DNA of 61,416 nt from Burkholderiales bacterium (GTDB lineage: Bacteria > Pseudomonadota > Gammaproteobacteria > Burkholderiales > Burkholderiaceae_C), in contig QBMB01000010.1 of assembly GCA_003241965.1 (NCBI GenBank), positions 5,288 to 66,703 on the forward strand, read 5' to 3'. The translations under genes and the position numbers were made by a program. Within the stretch, counting starts at the first letter, position 1. The number at the start of each line of letters is the position of its first letter. Positions 47,539-57,222 of this stretch are shown one piece after another. The notes under the pieces were generated by a model. That model did no database searches, was not told the origin of the DNA, and saw only the letters and a list, made by a program, of their open reading frames with translations.

Positions 47539-47574
47539 ACATCCGCCGGTCGGTTCATTCGGGCCGGCGGATGT
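47539..47574 (+). terminator. pstS: Intra-operon hairpin (attenuator) between pstS and pstC
   Basis: ACATCCGCCGG (47539-47549) pairs perfectly with CCGGCGGATGT (47564-47574) across a 14-base loop. There is no T-run, so it is more likely to protect the pstS mRNA or reduce downstream expression than to terminate fully. Confidence 0.6.
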
Positions 47575-47612
47575 TGATTTGTGGGGCCGGTCACAACCGG
47601 ATCGGAGTCAAC

Positions 47613-48611
47613 ATGAGCCTGGGAACCACCATGAGTTCGCAACCTGTGTCCGTGCAACTGGACAACCCCAACATGGCGTCGATCGCCAAGCGGCAACGCT
47701 TTCAGGACGTCCTGTTTCACCGAGTCACCCAGAGTTTTTCGCTGCTGGTGCTGATCGCCCTGATGGGCATCATCGTCTCGCTGTTCATCAACGCCTGGCC
47801 CACTTTTCAGAAGTTTGGTTTCAACTTCATCTGGCGGGTCGAGTGGGACATCATCAATGAAGAATTCGGTGCCGCGATTGCCATCGTCGGCACCTTGGCC
47901 AGCGCCACCATCGCGATGCTGATCGCCGTGCCGCTGGCCTTCGGCATCGCACTGTTCCTCACCGAAACCTGCCCTGTGTGGCTGCGCCGCCCACTCGGCA
48001 CCGCGGTCGAATTGCTGGCGGCCGTGCCGTCCATCATTTACGGCATGTTCGGCCTGTTCGTCTTTGCGCCGCTGTTTGCCGACTACTTCCAGTTGCCGGT
48101 GCAAAACGTGCTCGGCGGCATGCCGCTGGTGGGCTTCCTGTTTGGCGGCAGCACCAACGGCTTCGGCATCCTGGCCGCGGGCATCGTGCTGGCCTTCATG
48201 GTGCTGCCTTTCGTGGCGGCGGTGATGCGCGACGTGTTCGAGATCGTGCCGCCCATCCTGCGCGAATCGGCCTATGGTCTGGGCTGCACGACTTGGGAGG
48301 TGGTGCGCCGCGTGGTGCTGCCCTACACGCAGAAGGGGGTCATCGGCGGCATCATGCTCGGCCTGGGCCGAGCCCTGGGTGAGACCATGGCGGTCACGTT
48401 CGTGATCGGCAACGCCAACCGCATGCCGACCTCGTTGTTCTCGCCCGGCACCTCGATCGCCTCCACCCTGGCCAACGAGTTTGGTGAAGCGGCCGACTTC
48501 CACCTCTCCACGCTGTTCGCCTTGGGCTTCCTGCTCTTCGTGATCACTTTCCTGGTGCTGTCGGCGGCCAAGATCCTGATGTTGCGCGCTGAAAAAGCCA
48601 AGGGGTTCTGA
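47613..48611 (+). CDS. pstC: Phosphate ABC transporter permease PstC
   Basis: 332 residues from the ATG at 47613 (GGAG site). It has six membrane segments, with the permease EAA-type loop [21 protein letters not shown] and [14 protein letters not shown]. It forms the inner-membrane channel with PstA and is separated from pstA by one base. Confidence 0.96.
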   Translation: MSLGTTMSSQPVSVQLDNPNMASIAKRQRFQDVLFHRVTQSFSLLVLIALMGIIVSLFINAWPTFQKFGFNFIWRVEWDIINEEFGAAIAIVGTLASATIAMLIAVPLAFGIALFLTETCPVWLRRPLGTAVELLAAVPSIIYGMFGLFVFAPLFADYFQLPVQNVLGGMPLVGFLFGGSTNGFGILAAGIVLAFMVLPFVAAVMRDVFEIVPPILRESAYGLGCTTWEVVRRVVLPYTQKGVIGGIMLGLGRALGETMAVTFVIGNANRMPTSLFSPGTSIASTLANEFGEAADFHLSTLFALGFLLFVITFLVLSAAKILMLRAEKAKGF

Positions 48612-48612
48612 C

Positions 48613-49467
48613 ATGGAATTCAACAACCAAATCTACAAGAGCCGCCAGCGCGCCAACGCGGTGGGTCTGACGCTTTCCATGGGGGCCATGGTGCTCGGCC
48701 TGGTGGTGTTGCTCTGGATCCTGAGCGTGCTGCTGACCAACGGCTTGGCCGCACTGGACTGGAACATGTTCACCCAGTCCACGCCGGCCCCGGGCAGCGA
48801 GGGCGGTGGCCTGGCCAACGCCATCGTGGGCAGTTTGATGATGGTCGGGTTCGCGGTGCTGGTGTCCACCCCCATCGGCGTGTTTGCAGGGGTGTACCTG
48901 GCCGAATACGGCGACGAGAGCAAGACCGCCGAGCTCACCCGTTTTGTGACCGACATCATGCTGTCTGCACCCTCCATCGTGCTGGGCCTCTTCGTGTACG
49001 CCATTGCGGTGGCTACGGTGGGCAACTTCTCCGGCTGGGCGGGCAGTCTGGCGCTCTCGCTGATCGCCGTGCCGGTGGTCGTGCGCACCACCGAAAACAT
49101 GCTGCGCCTGGTGCCGGGCAGCCTGCGCGAAGCCGCCTTTGCCCTGGGTGCTCCGCGCTGGAAAGTGGCCACGCTGGTCACGCTGCGCGCCGCCCGCAGT
49201 GGCGTCATGACCGGTCTGTTGCTGGCCGTGGCCCGCATCAGCGGGGAGACCGCGCCGCTGCTGTTCACGGCCTTGAACAACCAGTTCTTCAGCACCGACA
49301 TGGGCTCGCCCATGGCCAACCTGCCGGTGGTGATCTTCCAGTTCGCCCTCAGCCCTTACGACAACTGGATCCGCCTGGCCTGGGGCGGTGCGCTGCTCAT
49401 CACGCTCTCGGTGCTGGTGCTCAACATCGTGGCACGCGTGTTCCTGCGCGAGAAGAAGCCCGGCTGA
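48613..49467 (+). CDS. pstA: Phosphate ABC transporter permease PstA
   Basis: 284 residues. It has six membrane segments and the EAA-type loop [21 protein letters not shown], followed by [18 protein letters not shown], typical of PstA. It pairs with PstC. Confidence 0.96.
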   Translation: MEFNNQIYKSRQRANAVGLTLSMGAMVLGLVVLLWILSVLLTNGLAALDWNMFTQSTPAPGSEGGGLANAIVGSLMMVGFAVLVSTPIGVFAGVYLAEYGDESKTAELTRFVTDIMLSAPSIVLGLFVYAIAVATVGNFSGWAGSLALSLIAVPVVVRTTENMLRLVPGSLREAAFALGAPRWKVATLVTLRAARSGVMTGLLLAVARISGETAPLLFTALNNQFFSTDMGSPMANLPVVIFQFALSPYDNWIRLAWGGALLITLSVLVLNIVARVFLREKKPG

Positions 49468-49514
49468 AACCGACAAACGCCATCCTTCAAGTTTCAAAAA
49501 ATACGGACACGACC

Positions 49515-50303
49515 ATGCCGAACGCCGCCACCCAACCCGCTGTCGCCGCCAAGAACGCGCTTGAACTGCGCAACCTCAACTTTTTTTACGGCAAGTTCCA
49601 GGGCCTGAAGAACGTCAACATGAACATTGAGGAGCGCAAGGTCACCGCGTTCATCGGCCCATCGGGCTGTGGCAAGTCGACCCTGCTGCGCACGCTCAAC
49701 CGCATGTACAGCCTGTATCCAGGCCAGCGCGCTGAAGGCCAGATCAACTTCTACGGTCAGAACATCCTGGACGAGAAGCAGGACATCAACCTGCTGCGTG
49801 CCCGCATCGGCATGGTGTTCCAGAAGCCCACCCCGTTTCCCATGTCGATCTACGACAACATCGCCTTTGGTGTGAAGCTCTACGAAAACCTGAGCAAGAG
49901 TGAAATGGACGACCGCGTGGAATGGGCATTGTCCAAGGCCGCGCTGTGGAACGAAGTCAAGGACAAGCTCAACCAGAGCGGTCTGTCGCTCTCCGGCGGC
50001 CAGCAGCAGCGTCTGTGCATTGCGCGCAGCGTGGCGGTGAAGCCTTCGGTGCTGCTGCTCGATGAGCCCACGTCGGCACTCGACCCGATCTCCACCGGCA
50101 AGGTGGAAGAACTGGTGCACGAACTCAAGCAGGACTACACCATCGCCATCGTCACCCACAACATGCAGCAGGCGGCGCGCTGCAGCGACTACACGGCCTA
50201 CATGTACCTCGGTGAGCTGATCGAGTTCGGCTCCACCGAGCAGATCTTCTTCAAGCCCGCAAAGACCGAGACCGAGGACTACATCACCGGGCGCTTTGGC
50301 TGA
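49515..50303 (+). CDS. pstB: Phosphate ABC transporter ATP-binding protein PstB
   Basis: 262 residues. Walker A is GPSGCGKST (~50-58), the ABC signature is [14 protein letters not shown], Walker B is [11 protein letters not shown], and the switch His is in IVTHNMQQA. It powers phosphate import and signals phosphate sufficiency to PhoR through PhoU. Confidence 0.97.
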   Translation: MPNAATQPAVAAKNALELRNLNFFYGKFQGLKNVNMNIEERKVTAFIGPSGCGKSTLLRTLNRMYSLYPGQRAEGQINFYGQNILDEKQDINLLRARIGMVFQKPTPFPMSIYDNIAFGVKLYENLSKSEMDDRVEWALSKAALWNEVKDKLNQSGLSLSGGQQQRLCIARSVAVKPSVLLLDEPTSALDPISTGKVEELVHELKQDYTIAIVTHNMQQAARCSDYTAYMYLGELIEFGSTEQIFFKPAKTETEDYITGRFG

Positions 50304-50356
50304 TCCTCAGCCCGGTTGAACATCGATCCGATCAGCGCCATCACGGGAGACTTTTC

Positions 50357-51058
50357 ATGAGCGACAAACACATTTCCAGCCAATTCGACGCCGAGTTGAA
50401 CTCCATCTCTTCCCAGGTCCTTGAAATGGGTGGTCTGGTGGAATCCCAGCTGCACCAGGCGGTGTACGCCCTGGTGCACATGAGCATGGAGTCGGCCGTG
50501 CAGGTGATCGAGAACGAGGCACGCATCAACCAGATGGAGATGCAGATCGATCACGAGATCATCTCCACCATCGGCCGGCGCCAGCCCACCGCGCGCGACC
50601 TGCGCTTTCTCATGGCCATTTCGCGCACCACGCAGAACCTGGAGCGCGCAGGTGACGAGGTGGCCCGCATCGCACGCATGGTCAAGTCCATCATCGAGAA
50701 CGGTTCACCGCGCAACTTGCCCAGCTCTGAGCTGCGCATGGCCGCAGACCTCGCATCGGCATTGCTTCGCAAGACACTGGACTCGTTTGCGCGGCTGGAC
50801 ACCACCATGGCCGTGGCCATCATCAAGGGCGACAACGCCATCGACGACGAGTACAACGGCTTCCTGCGCAAGCTCATCACCTACATGATGGAAGACCCGC
50901 GCACCATCTCGCCCAGCCTGGATCTGTTGTTCCTGGCCAAGTCGATCGAACGGGTGGGCGACCACGCCAAGAACATCGCCGAACAGATCATCTTCATCGT
51001 CAAGGGTGAAGACGTTCGCCACACGCCCATGTCGAAAGTGGAGTCGGTGGTCGGATGA
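50357..51058 (+). CDS. phoU: Phosphate signalling protein PhoU
   Basis: 233 residues, all-helical with the two tandem PhoU domains. Metal-binding motifs E/D-x-x-x-D are seen in NLERAGDEVARIARM and SIERVGDHAKNIAEQ. It links PstB to PhoR and represses the Pho response when phosphate is plentiful. Its end overlaps the phoB ATG by four bases. Confidence 0.96.
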   Translation: MSDKHISSQFDAELNSISSQVLEMGGLVESQLHQAVYALVHMSMESAVQVIENEARINQMEMQIDHEIISTIGRRQPTARDLRFLMAISRTTQNLERAGDEVARIARMVKSIIENGSPRNLPSSELRMAADLASALLRKTLDSFARLDTTMAVAIIKGDNAIDDEYNGFLRKLITYMMEDPRTISPSLDLLFLAKSIERVGDHAKNIAEQIIFIVKGEDVRHTPMSKVESVVG

Positions 51059-51786
51059 GAAAACTCCCACGCGTTCTGGTGGTGGAGGACGAGCCCTCCA
51101 TCGCAGAGTTGATCGCCGTCAACCTGCGCCACAACGGCTTTGCGCCCACCGTCGTGTTCGACGGTGTGGCCGCACAGCGCGAAGTGGATGCGGTGTTGCC
51201 CGACGTGATCCTGCTCGACTGGATGCTGCCGGGCGAAAGCGGTGCCTCGCTGGCGCGCGGTTGGCGCAAGAACGAACGCACGAAGAGCGTGCCCATCCTC
51301 ATGCTCACCGCACGCAGCGACGAGAGCGACAAGGTGCAAGGACTGGATGCGGGTGCGGACGACTACATCACCAAACCTTTCTCCACCCAGGAGCTGCTCG
51401 CACGCATCCGCGCGGTGCTGCGCCGGCGTGCGCCCGAGATCATCAACGACTCGGTGCAGGTGGGCGAACTGTCGCTGGACGCAGCGACGTACCGCGTCAC
51501 GTTTCGCGGCTCCGAGCTCAAGGTCGGACCCACCGAATTCAAGCTGCTGCACTACCTCATGAAGCACGCAGAGCGGGTGCACACCCGTGGTACGCTGCTC
51601 GACAAGGTCTGGGGAGACCATGTTTTCATCGAGGAGCGAACCGTGGACGTGCATGTCAAACGACTGAGGGAGTCACTGGGTGACGCCTCCAGCATGATCG
51701 AAACGGTTCGTGGCGCCGGCTACCGGCTCACTTCGATGAACAACACCGGGCGACCGGCGCAAGGCACGCCCCTCTCCGCGGCATGA
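51055..51786 (+). CDS. phoB: Phosphate regulon response regulator PhoB
   Basis: 243 residues. The OmpR-type regulator has a receiver Asp55 (ILLDWMLPG), the PhoB-typical GADDYITKPFS, and a C-terminal winged helix (RVHTRGTLLDKVWGDHVFIEERTVDVHVKRLR). It binds the Pho boxes noted at 38574, 41437, 44754 and 46415. It overlaps phoU and phoR by four bases each. Confidence 0.97.
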   Translation: MRKLPRVLVVEDEPSIAELIAVNLRHNGFAPTVVFDGVAAQREVDAVLPDVILLDWMLPGESGASLARGWRKNERTKSVPILMLTARSDESDKVQGLDAGADDYITKPFSTQELLARIRAVLRRRAPEIINDSVQVGELSLDAATYRVTFRGSELKVGPTEFKLLHYLMKHAERVHTRGTLLDKVWGDHVFIEERTVDVHVKRLRESLGDASSMIETVRGAGYRLTSMNNTGRPAQGTPLSAA

Positions 51787-53102
51787 CCCGCCACGCGATC
51801 GAACTGCTGCTCCTCGTGGCACTGGGGGCAGTGGCGGGCTGGACGCAGGAATCACCCGGCTGGACGTTCGCCGGCGCACTGGTTGGCGCCCTGATCTGGT
51901 CGTTCATCGATGGCCTGCGCGCGCGCAGCTTTCTGCGCTGGCTCAACAAGGCCGATGTGACCCGCCAGCCCCGCCTCTCGGGCAGCTGGGGCGAATTGGT
52001 CGACCGGGCCCGCAAGCTGGTCAAGAAGCTGGAGAAGAAGGCGCAAAACAGCGACGCCCGGCTGGAAGACTTCCTGGCCGCCATCCAGGCTTCGCCCAAC
52101 GGTGTGGTGCTGCTGGACTCGGCCGGGCGTATCGAGTGGTCCAACCTTACCGCCGCCAACCACCTCGGCTTTGACCCGCAGCGCGATCTGGGTCAGTACG
52201 TGCGCAACATGGTGCGCAGCCCAGCCTTCACCGCCTACCTGGCCGGTGGAGAGTTCAACCAGGAAATCCAGATCGACGGCATCGGGCCGCGCCCGTCGCA
52301 GCCATCGAAGATCTCGCTGCAGATCCACCCGTACGGCAAGAAGCGCAAGCTCATGCTCACGCGCGACGTCACCGCCGTGCAACTGGCCGAGACCATGCGC
52401 CGTGATTTTGTGGCCAACGTGTCGCACGAAATCCGCACGCCGCTGACCGTGCTCAGCGGTTTTGTGGAAACGATGCAAAGCATTCCGCTGGAGGAGGCCG
52501 ACCGCACCCGTTACCTCGGCCTCATGAGCCAGCAGGCGCACCGCATGCAGACGCTGGTGAGCGACCTGCTCACGCTCTCGCGGCTGGAGGGCAGCCCCGC
52601 GCCTGGCCCCGGCGAGTGGATCGATGGCGAGGAGTTGCTCACGCATGTGGTGCAGGAAGCGCGGGGCCTGACCCAGGCCATCTCGGCCACCAAACACCGA
52701 ATCGAACCCCTGCCAGGACCGGCCCTCTGGGTCTCTGGCGCCAGGACCGAGTTGCTCAGCGCCATGTCCAATCTGCTGAGCAACGCGGTGCGCTACACGC
52801 CGGGCGGCGGATTGATTCAGACCGGCTGGCGTCTGCGCTCCGATGGCTGGGGTGAGTTCTTCGTCAAGGACACCGGACCGGGCATCGCCGCCGAACACCT
52901 GCCCCGCCTCACCGAGCGCTTCTACCGGGTGGACCGCAGCCGCTCCCGGGAAACCGGTGGCACCGGCCTGGGTCTGGCCATCGTGAAACACGTGGCGCAA
53001 CGACATGGCGGCCACATCGACGCGCAGAGTACGTTGGGCGAGGGCTCCAACTTTGCAATTGCCCTGCCACCCAACCGGGTGCGCGAACGCGTCACGGGCT
53101 GA
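51783..53102 (+). CDS. phoR: Phosphate regulon sensor histidine kinase PhoR
   Basis: 439 residues. Two short N-terminal membrane segments (~5-40), a PAS domain (~90-200), phosphoacceptor His215 in FVANVSHEIRTPLT, an N-box (MSNLLSNAVRYTP), and G-boxes (DTGPGI, GTGLGLAI) are visible. The lack of a large periplasmic domain is normal for PhoR. It ends seven bases from the convergent gene at 53110. Confidence 0.96.
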   Translation: MTRHAIELLLLVALGAVAGWTQESPGWTFAGALVGALIWSFIDGLRARSFLRWLNKADVTRQPRLSGSWGELVDRARKLVKKLEKKAQNSDARLEDFLAAIQASPNGVVLLDSAGRIEWSNLTAANHLGFDPQRDLGQYVRNMVRSPAFTAYLAGGEFNQEIQIDGIGPRPSQPSKISLQIHPYGKKRKLMLTRDVTAVQLAETMRRDFVANVSHEIRTPLTVLSGFVETMQSIPLEEADRTRYLGLMSQQAHRMQTLVSDLLTLSRLEGSPAPGPGEWIDGEELLTHVVQEARGLTQAISATKHRIEPLPGPALWVSGARTELLSAMSNLLSNAVRYTPGGGLIQTGWRLRSDGWGEFFVKDTGPGIAAEHLPRLTERFYRVDRSRSRETGGTGLGLAIVKHVAQRHGGHIDAQSTLGEGSNFAIALPPNRVRERVTG

Positions 53103-53109
53103 GCAGCCC

Positions 53110-54834
53110 TCAGTTGCCCACGCGCTGGTAGACCAGCAGGCTTTCTTTGGTGTCGGTCAGCCGACTCACCGTGGACTTGAACGCCCAGTGGGTCATCTCC
53201 ACGCGTTGTTGCAAGCTGGCCAGACTCGCTGGTGCAACGATCAAGCTCTGGCAGTTGTCGCCTCCGCCGCTCGTGGTGCGAACGAGCTTGAGCCCGCCGT
53301 GGTACTGCAGGGCAGCGATCTGCGCCTGGCTCAGACCGTCGGCGAGCACGCAGCCCTCGGCCGGCACCAGCGTGGCAATGCGCCGCGAGATCGGGCCATA
53401 ACTTCGGCCGAAATCCAGCAAAGGCAGCCAGAGTGTCATGAGCAACAACCAGCACAGGGTGCTGCCCGCAGCCGGCAACACCAGGCTTTTCCACAGCGCC
53501 TGGCGGTGTTTGCCCACGCGCCACGACACCAGCCAGAGCCAGGCACCGGTGGCCACAGCGCCGGCCAGGAACAGCATCCAGGAGAACTCGGGCACGAACC
53601 CTGGAGCCAGCTTGGCCACGTTGGCCGCCGGCTTGGCGGGCACGCCCGTCTGCATGGCGAACCAGATGACCCAGATGGCCAGCGCGCAGCCCGAGAAGAA
53701 GATCAACGTGAACCAGTCCACCAGGGCGGAGACGCTGCGGCGCAGCGTCGGCAGGGCAAAGGCTGCCAGCGCGGCCAGTGCGGGCAAGGCCAACAGCAGC
53801 GCGCGGTCGCGCTCGGGTGATAGCGCACTGTCCACCACGCTCACCAGCGCTGCCCACAGCGGCAGTGCCACATGGGGCCGCAGCAGCTGATGGCGCCAGC
53901 GCCACAGCGTCCACAGCACCAGCGGCCAGGCGGGCCAGGTGAACCACACCAGCAGCGTGCCCCAGCTCTGCCACTCCACCTCATTCAGGGCGGTCTGAAG
54001 ACCGGGCACGGGGACGTGTCCGTTGAACGCCGATGCGGCCACGACCAGCACCAACAACACGGCCGACCCCACCAGCGGATCGCGCCGCGGTGCTTCGTCG
54101 CTTGGCCACAAGGCGTCGGACTCGTCCTGGTTGCGGCGCGACAGCCACAGGATCAGCAGCAGGCCGCCACCGAGCGTGACCGCGATCCATGGCGCACCGC
54201 TGAACACCAGTGCCACCAAGGCACCGCCCCAGATGGCCACGCTGCGCAGGGGATGCCGGTGCCCGGTGTGTGCCATGCGCGCAGCCATCAGGAGCATGAG
54301 CGAGACCAGTGCGAGCCGCGCCAGATCGGGCGTGGTTTCGTGCGAGAGCTGAGCCAGCCCCAGGCAGGCCATGAGCGCCAGCAAGCCGGCATCGGCCAGC
54401 GCCCGCGCGTAGTCGGTCGGGTTGGCCTCACCTCCGAAGGCAAACGCCACGGGCTGCGCGGCCGGTTGGCGAGCCAGGTGGTAGACGGTGTACCAGGTGC
54501 AGACCAGGGTGAGGGCCAGCAGCAGCGCGAAGGGCACGCGCACGGCGAACTCCGCTGAGAGAAAAGGCAGCAGCTTGATGAAGACCGCCCCCAGCCAGTA
54601 GGGCAGGGGCCCGGTTTCCTCCACCGCCACGCCCAGCACCTGCGGGTTCCACCAGCCGCTATGGCCCGCGGCCATCTCCAGCATCACGCCGAAAGCCGAC
54701 ACATCGGCATTCTTCCAGGGCTCACGCCCCAGGAATCCTGGCAGCACATAGGCCACACAAAACAGGAACAGGGCGATCCTGGGCAACCGGCGCACGGCTG
54801 ACTGGGTGACGATGGCGGGGGTGGGTTGGTTCAC
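53110..54834 (-). CDS. ArnT/GT39-like polytopic membrane protein
   Basis: 574 residues with roughly 12 hydrophobic segments. The N-terminal region (FLGREPWKNADVSAFGVMLEMA) resembles the first periplasmic loop of ArnT/protein-mannosyl transferase-like GT39/GT-C proteins, where the acidic residue in R-x-P-W-x-x-(E/D) is catalytic. The C-terminal ~140 residues form a soluble domain. A GT-C transferase acting on lipid-linked sugars at the periplasmic side is plausible; donor and acceptor cannot be told. Confidence 0.65.
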   Translation of the reverse strand: MNQPTPAIVTQSAVRRLPRIALFLFCVAYVLPGFLGREPWKNADVSAFGVMLEMAAGHSGWWNPQVLGVAVEETGPLPYWLGAVFIKLLPFLSAEFAVRVPFALLLALTLVCTWYTVYHLARQPAAQPVAFAFGGEANPTDYARALADAGLLALMACLGLAQLSHETTPDLARLALVSLMLLMAARMAHTGHRHPLRSVAIWGGALVALVFSGAPWIAVTLGGGLLLILWLSRRNQDESDALWPSDEAPRRDPLVGSAVLLVLVVAASAFNGHVPVPGLQTALNEVEWQSWGTLLVWFTWPAWPLVLWTLWRWRHQLLRPHVALPLWAALVSVVDSALSPERDRALLLALPALAALAAFALPTLRRSVSALVDWFTLIFFSGCALAIWVIWFAMQTGVPAKPAANVAKLAPGFVPEFSWMLFLAGAVATGAWLWLVSWRVGKHRQALWKSLVLPAAGSTLCWLLLMTLWLPLLDFGRSYGPISRRIATLVPAEGCVLADGLSQAQIAALQYHGGLKLVRTTSGGGDNCQSLIVAPASLASLQQRVEMTHWAFKSTVSRLTDTKESLLVYQRVGN

Positions 54835-54889
54835 TGCGCGGAATATACAAGGGGCCTGTGACCCGGGATGAGAAAGCAGGGGGCGAAAA

Positions 54890-54917
54890 AAAAGCAGCCG
54901 GGAAACCAGCTGCTTTT
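54890..54917 (-). terminator. rpmE2: Rho-independent terminator of rpmE2
   Basis: On the minus strand AAAAGCAGC is followed, after a ~10-base loop, by GCTGCTTTTTTTT: a clear stem with a long T-run 47 bases after the rpmE2 stop. Confidence 0.85.
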
Positions 54918-54963
54918 CTTGTGCAGGACGTTGCGCTTTTGAAAGCGCAAGCCAGCCTTGTGC

Positions 54964-55230
54964 TTACGTTGCAGCGGGCGGGGTCGTCTTGCCGTAGCGG
55001 TTGCGGAAACGCTCCACACGACCACCCATGTTGTCCACGCTTTTCTGCGTGCCGGTGTAGAAGGGGTGCGATTCGCTGGAGGTGTCCAGCTTGTACAGCG
55101 GCAACTCGCGGCCGTCTTCCATCTTGATCATCTCTTTCGTGTTCGCGCAGGAGCGGGTCACGAATTTGAAACCGTTGGAGAGGTCCTGGAAGCAGATTTC
55201 GCGGTAGTTGGGGTGAATGCCGTCTTTCAT
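54964..55230 (-). CDS. rpmE2: 50S ribosomal protein L31 type B
   Basis: 88 residues starting [16 protein letters not shown], typical of type B L31. The CxxC zinc pair of type A is absent, as expected for the zinc-independent paralogue. A terminator follows and a near-perfect -10 precedes it (55309-55314, minus strand TATAAT). Confidence 0.94.
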   Translation of the reverse strand: MKDGIHPNYREICFQDLSNGFKFVTRSCANTKEMIKMEDGRELPLYKLDTSSESHPFYTGTQKSVDNMGGRVERFRNRYGKTTPPAAT

Positions 55231-55262
55231 GACGTGTCCTTCAGGTTCAGGTGCGGCAGCCG

Positions 55263-55314
55263 CAGGGAAACCATTTCCCTGTACTTGTCGCGATCAGTAA
55301 AGCCGCAGATTATA
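55263..55314 (-). promoter_or_regulatory. rpmE2: rpmE2 promoter -10 and leader hairpin
   Basis: A minus-strand TATAAT (55314-55309) lies just after the rho stop; the -35 is weak. In the ~70-base leader CAGGGAAA/TTTCCCTG (55263-55281) forms a perfect 8-bp stem with a three-base loop. This could be an L31 autoregulatory structure, but no family match can be shown from sequence alone. Confidence 0.5.
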
Positions 55315-55321
55315 GCCCGGG

Positions 55322-56584
55322 TCAGCCGCCTCTTCGCATCATGTCGAAGAACTCCGAGTTGTTCTTCGTCGACTTCATGCTCTTGAGCACCATCTCCATG
55401 GCCTCGATCTCGTCCATGTTGTACATGAACTGGCGCAGGATGCGGGTCTTCTGCAGGATCTCGGGCTGCAGCAGCAGCTCTTCGCGGCGGGTGCCGCTGC
55501 GGTTGAGCTGGATCGAGGGGAACACGCGTTTTTCGTACAGGCGGCGGTCCAGGTGGATTTCGCAGTTGCCGGTGCCCTTGAATTCTTCAAAGATCACCTC
55601 GTCCATGCGCGAGCCGGTGTCGACCAGCGCGGTGGCGATGATGGTGAGCGAGCCGCCTTCTTCAATCTTGCGGGCTGCGCCGAAGAAGCGCTTGGGGCGC
55701 TGCAGGGCGTTGGCGTCCACACCGCCGGTAAGCACCTTGCCGCTGGAGGGCAGCACGTTGTTGTAGGCGCGGGCCAAGCGGGTGATGGAGTCCAGCATGA
55801 TCACGACGTCTTTGCCGAGTTCGACCAGGCGCTTGGCGCGCTCGATCACCATCTCGGCCACGTGCACGTGGCGCGCGGCGGGTTCGTCAAACGTGGAGGC
55901 GATGACTTCGCCGCGCACGGTGCGCTGCATCTCGGTCACTTCTTCCGGGCGCTCGTCCACCAGCAACACCATGAGTTCCACCTCGGGGTGGTTGGCGGCG
56001 ATGGCGTGGCAGATGTGCTGCATCATGACCGTCTTGCCGCTCTTGGGCGGTGCCACGATCAGCGCGCGCTGGCCGCGGCCGATGGGCGCGATGATGTCGA
56101 TCACACGGCCGGTGATGTTCTCTTCGCTCTTGATGTCGCGTTCCAGGCGCATCTGTTCCTTGGGGAACAGTGGCGTCAGGTTCTCGAACATGATCTTGTG
56201 CTTGTTGTCCTCGGGGGGCAGGCCGTTGATCTTGTCGAGCTTGTTGAGTGCGAAGTAACGTTCGCCATCCTTGGGGATGCGAACCTCGCCCTCGATCATG
56301 TCGCCCGTGTGCAGGTTAAAGCGGCGGATCTGGCTGGGCGAGATGTAGATGTCGTCGGTGCTGGCGGTGTAGCTGGTGTCCGGCGCGCGCAGGAAGCCAA
56401 AACCGTCGGGCAGCACTTCCAGCACGCCGTCGGCGTACACCAGTTCGCCGCCCTTGGCGCGCTTCTTGATGATGGCGAACATCAGCTCCTGCTTGCGCAT
56501 GCGGCCGGTGTTTTCGATCTCAAGCGCTTCGGCCTGCTTGAGGACTTCAGACACGTGCAGTGCCTTGAGTTCGTTGAGGTGCAT
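55322..56584 (-). CDS. rho: Transcription termination factor Rho
   Basis: 420 residues from the ATG at 56584 ([15 protein letters not shown]), with GGAG eight bases upstream; a GTG at 56593 overlaps that site and is rejected. It has an N-terminal helical domain, a cold-shock-like RNA-binding domain ([16 protein letters not shown]), P-loop APPKSGKT and Walker [11 protein letters not shown]. It is an RNA-dependent hexameric helicase. Downstream of trxA, as in many betaproteobacteria. Confidence 0.97.
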   Translation of the reverse strand: MHLNELKALHVSEVLKQAEALEIENTGRMRKQELMFAIIKKRAKGGELVYADGVLEVLPDGFGFLRAPDTSYTASTDDIYISPSQIRRFNLHTGDMIEGEVRIPKDGERYFALNKLDKINGLPPEDNKHKIMFENLTPLFPKEQMRLERDIKSEENITGRVIDIIAPIGRGQRALIVAPPKSGKTVMMQHICHAIAANHPEVELMVLLVDERPEEVTEMQRTVRGEVIASTFDEPAARHVHVAEMVIERAKRLVELGKDVVIMLDSITRLARAYNNVLPSSGKVLTGGVDANALQRPKRFFGAARKIEEGGSLTIIATALVDTGSRMDEVIFEEFKGTGNCEIHLDRRLYEKRVFPSIQLNRSGTRREELLLQPEILQKTRILRQFMYNMDEIEAMEMVLKSMKSTKNNSEFFDMMRRGG

Positions 56585-56703
56585 GGAATTCACTCCGGGA
56601 GGGAGTTGAGTCGGGAACCGGGGGAGGGGGCGCTGGCGTCCGGAGGTCGGACGGTACGCAGATGAGAGGCGGGGTCTGTCGGATCCGCCTGCGGGAAATT
56701 ATG
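56585..56703 (-). promoter_or_regulatory. rho: rho promoter and C-rich leader
   Basis: A minus-strand CATAAT (56703-56698) with a TTCTCA 18 bases upstream is a fair promoter. The following ~105-base leader is strongly C-rich and G-poor near its end (56590-56640), which is rut-like and fits known autogenous control of rho by premature termination. Confidence 0.5.
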
Positions 56704-56727
56704 ACAGGAAAAGAAAGCGATTGAGAA

Positions 56728-56748
56728 GGGTGCCCGGGCATTGCACCC
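56728..56748 (-). terminator. trxA: Hairpin after trxA
   Basis: GGGTGC/GCACCC stem (six pairs) about 20 bases past the trxA stop, followed on the minus strand by a pyrimidine-rich stretch. It separates trxA from rho. Confidence 0.5.
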
Positions 56749-56768
56749 AGGCACTCGTCAGCGAAGCA

Positions 56769-57101
56769 TCAGGCGAGTTGCTGATCGATGAAGGCGGTGA
56801 GCTGGGCCTTGCTCATGGCGCCGACCTTGGTGGCCGCCAGCTGACCGTCCTTGAACAGCATCAGCGTGGGGATGCCGCGGATGCCGAACTTGGCCGGCAC
56901 GTCGCGGTTGTCGTCCACGTTGAGCTTGGCGATCTTGAGCTTGCCGTCGTAGGAGCCGGCCACCTCATCGAGGATGGGGGCGATCATCTTGCAGGGACCG
57001 CACCACTCGGCCCAGAAGTCGACCAGGACGGGCGCCTGTGCATCCAGCACATCGGCCTGGAAGCTTGCATCGGAAACATGTTTGATCAGGTCGCTCGCCA
57101 T
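56769..57101 (-). CDS. trxA: Thioredoxin 1
   Basis: 110 residues with the active site WCGPC and the cis-Pro loop GIPTLMLF. It is a general cytoplasmic disulfide reductase, and a likely electron donor for the thioredoxin-coupled ArsC at 27652-28152. It is divergent from the nuclease gene at 57223, with about 120 bases between the starts. Confidence 0.96.
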   Translation of the reverse strand: MASDLIKHVSDASFQADVLDAQAPVLVDFWAEWCGPCKMIAPILDEVAGSYDGKLKIAKLNVDDNRDVPAKFGIRGIPTLMLFKDGQLAATKVGAMSKAQLTAFIDQQLA

Positions 57102-57222
57102 GATTCATCCTAAAAAACGTTGAATGGGGAGGTTAAAGTTTGGGCACTTGCGCGGGCTTCAAGAGCTTGATGCTCACCGCTGGCCAACCGGTCCGCGCCA
57201 TTGTGACAGAAACCCCCATTTC

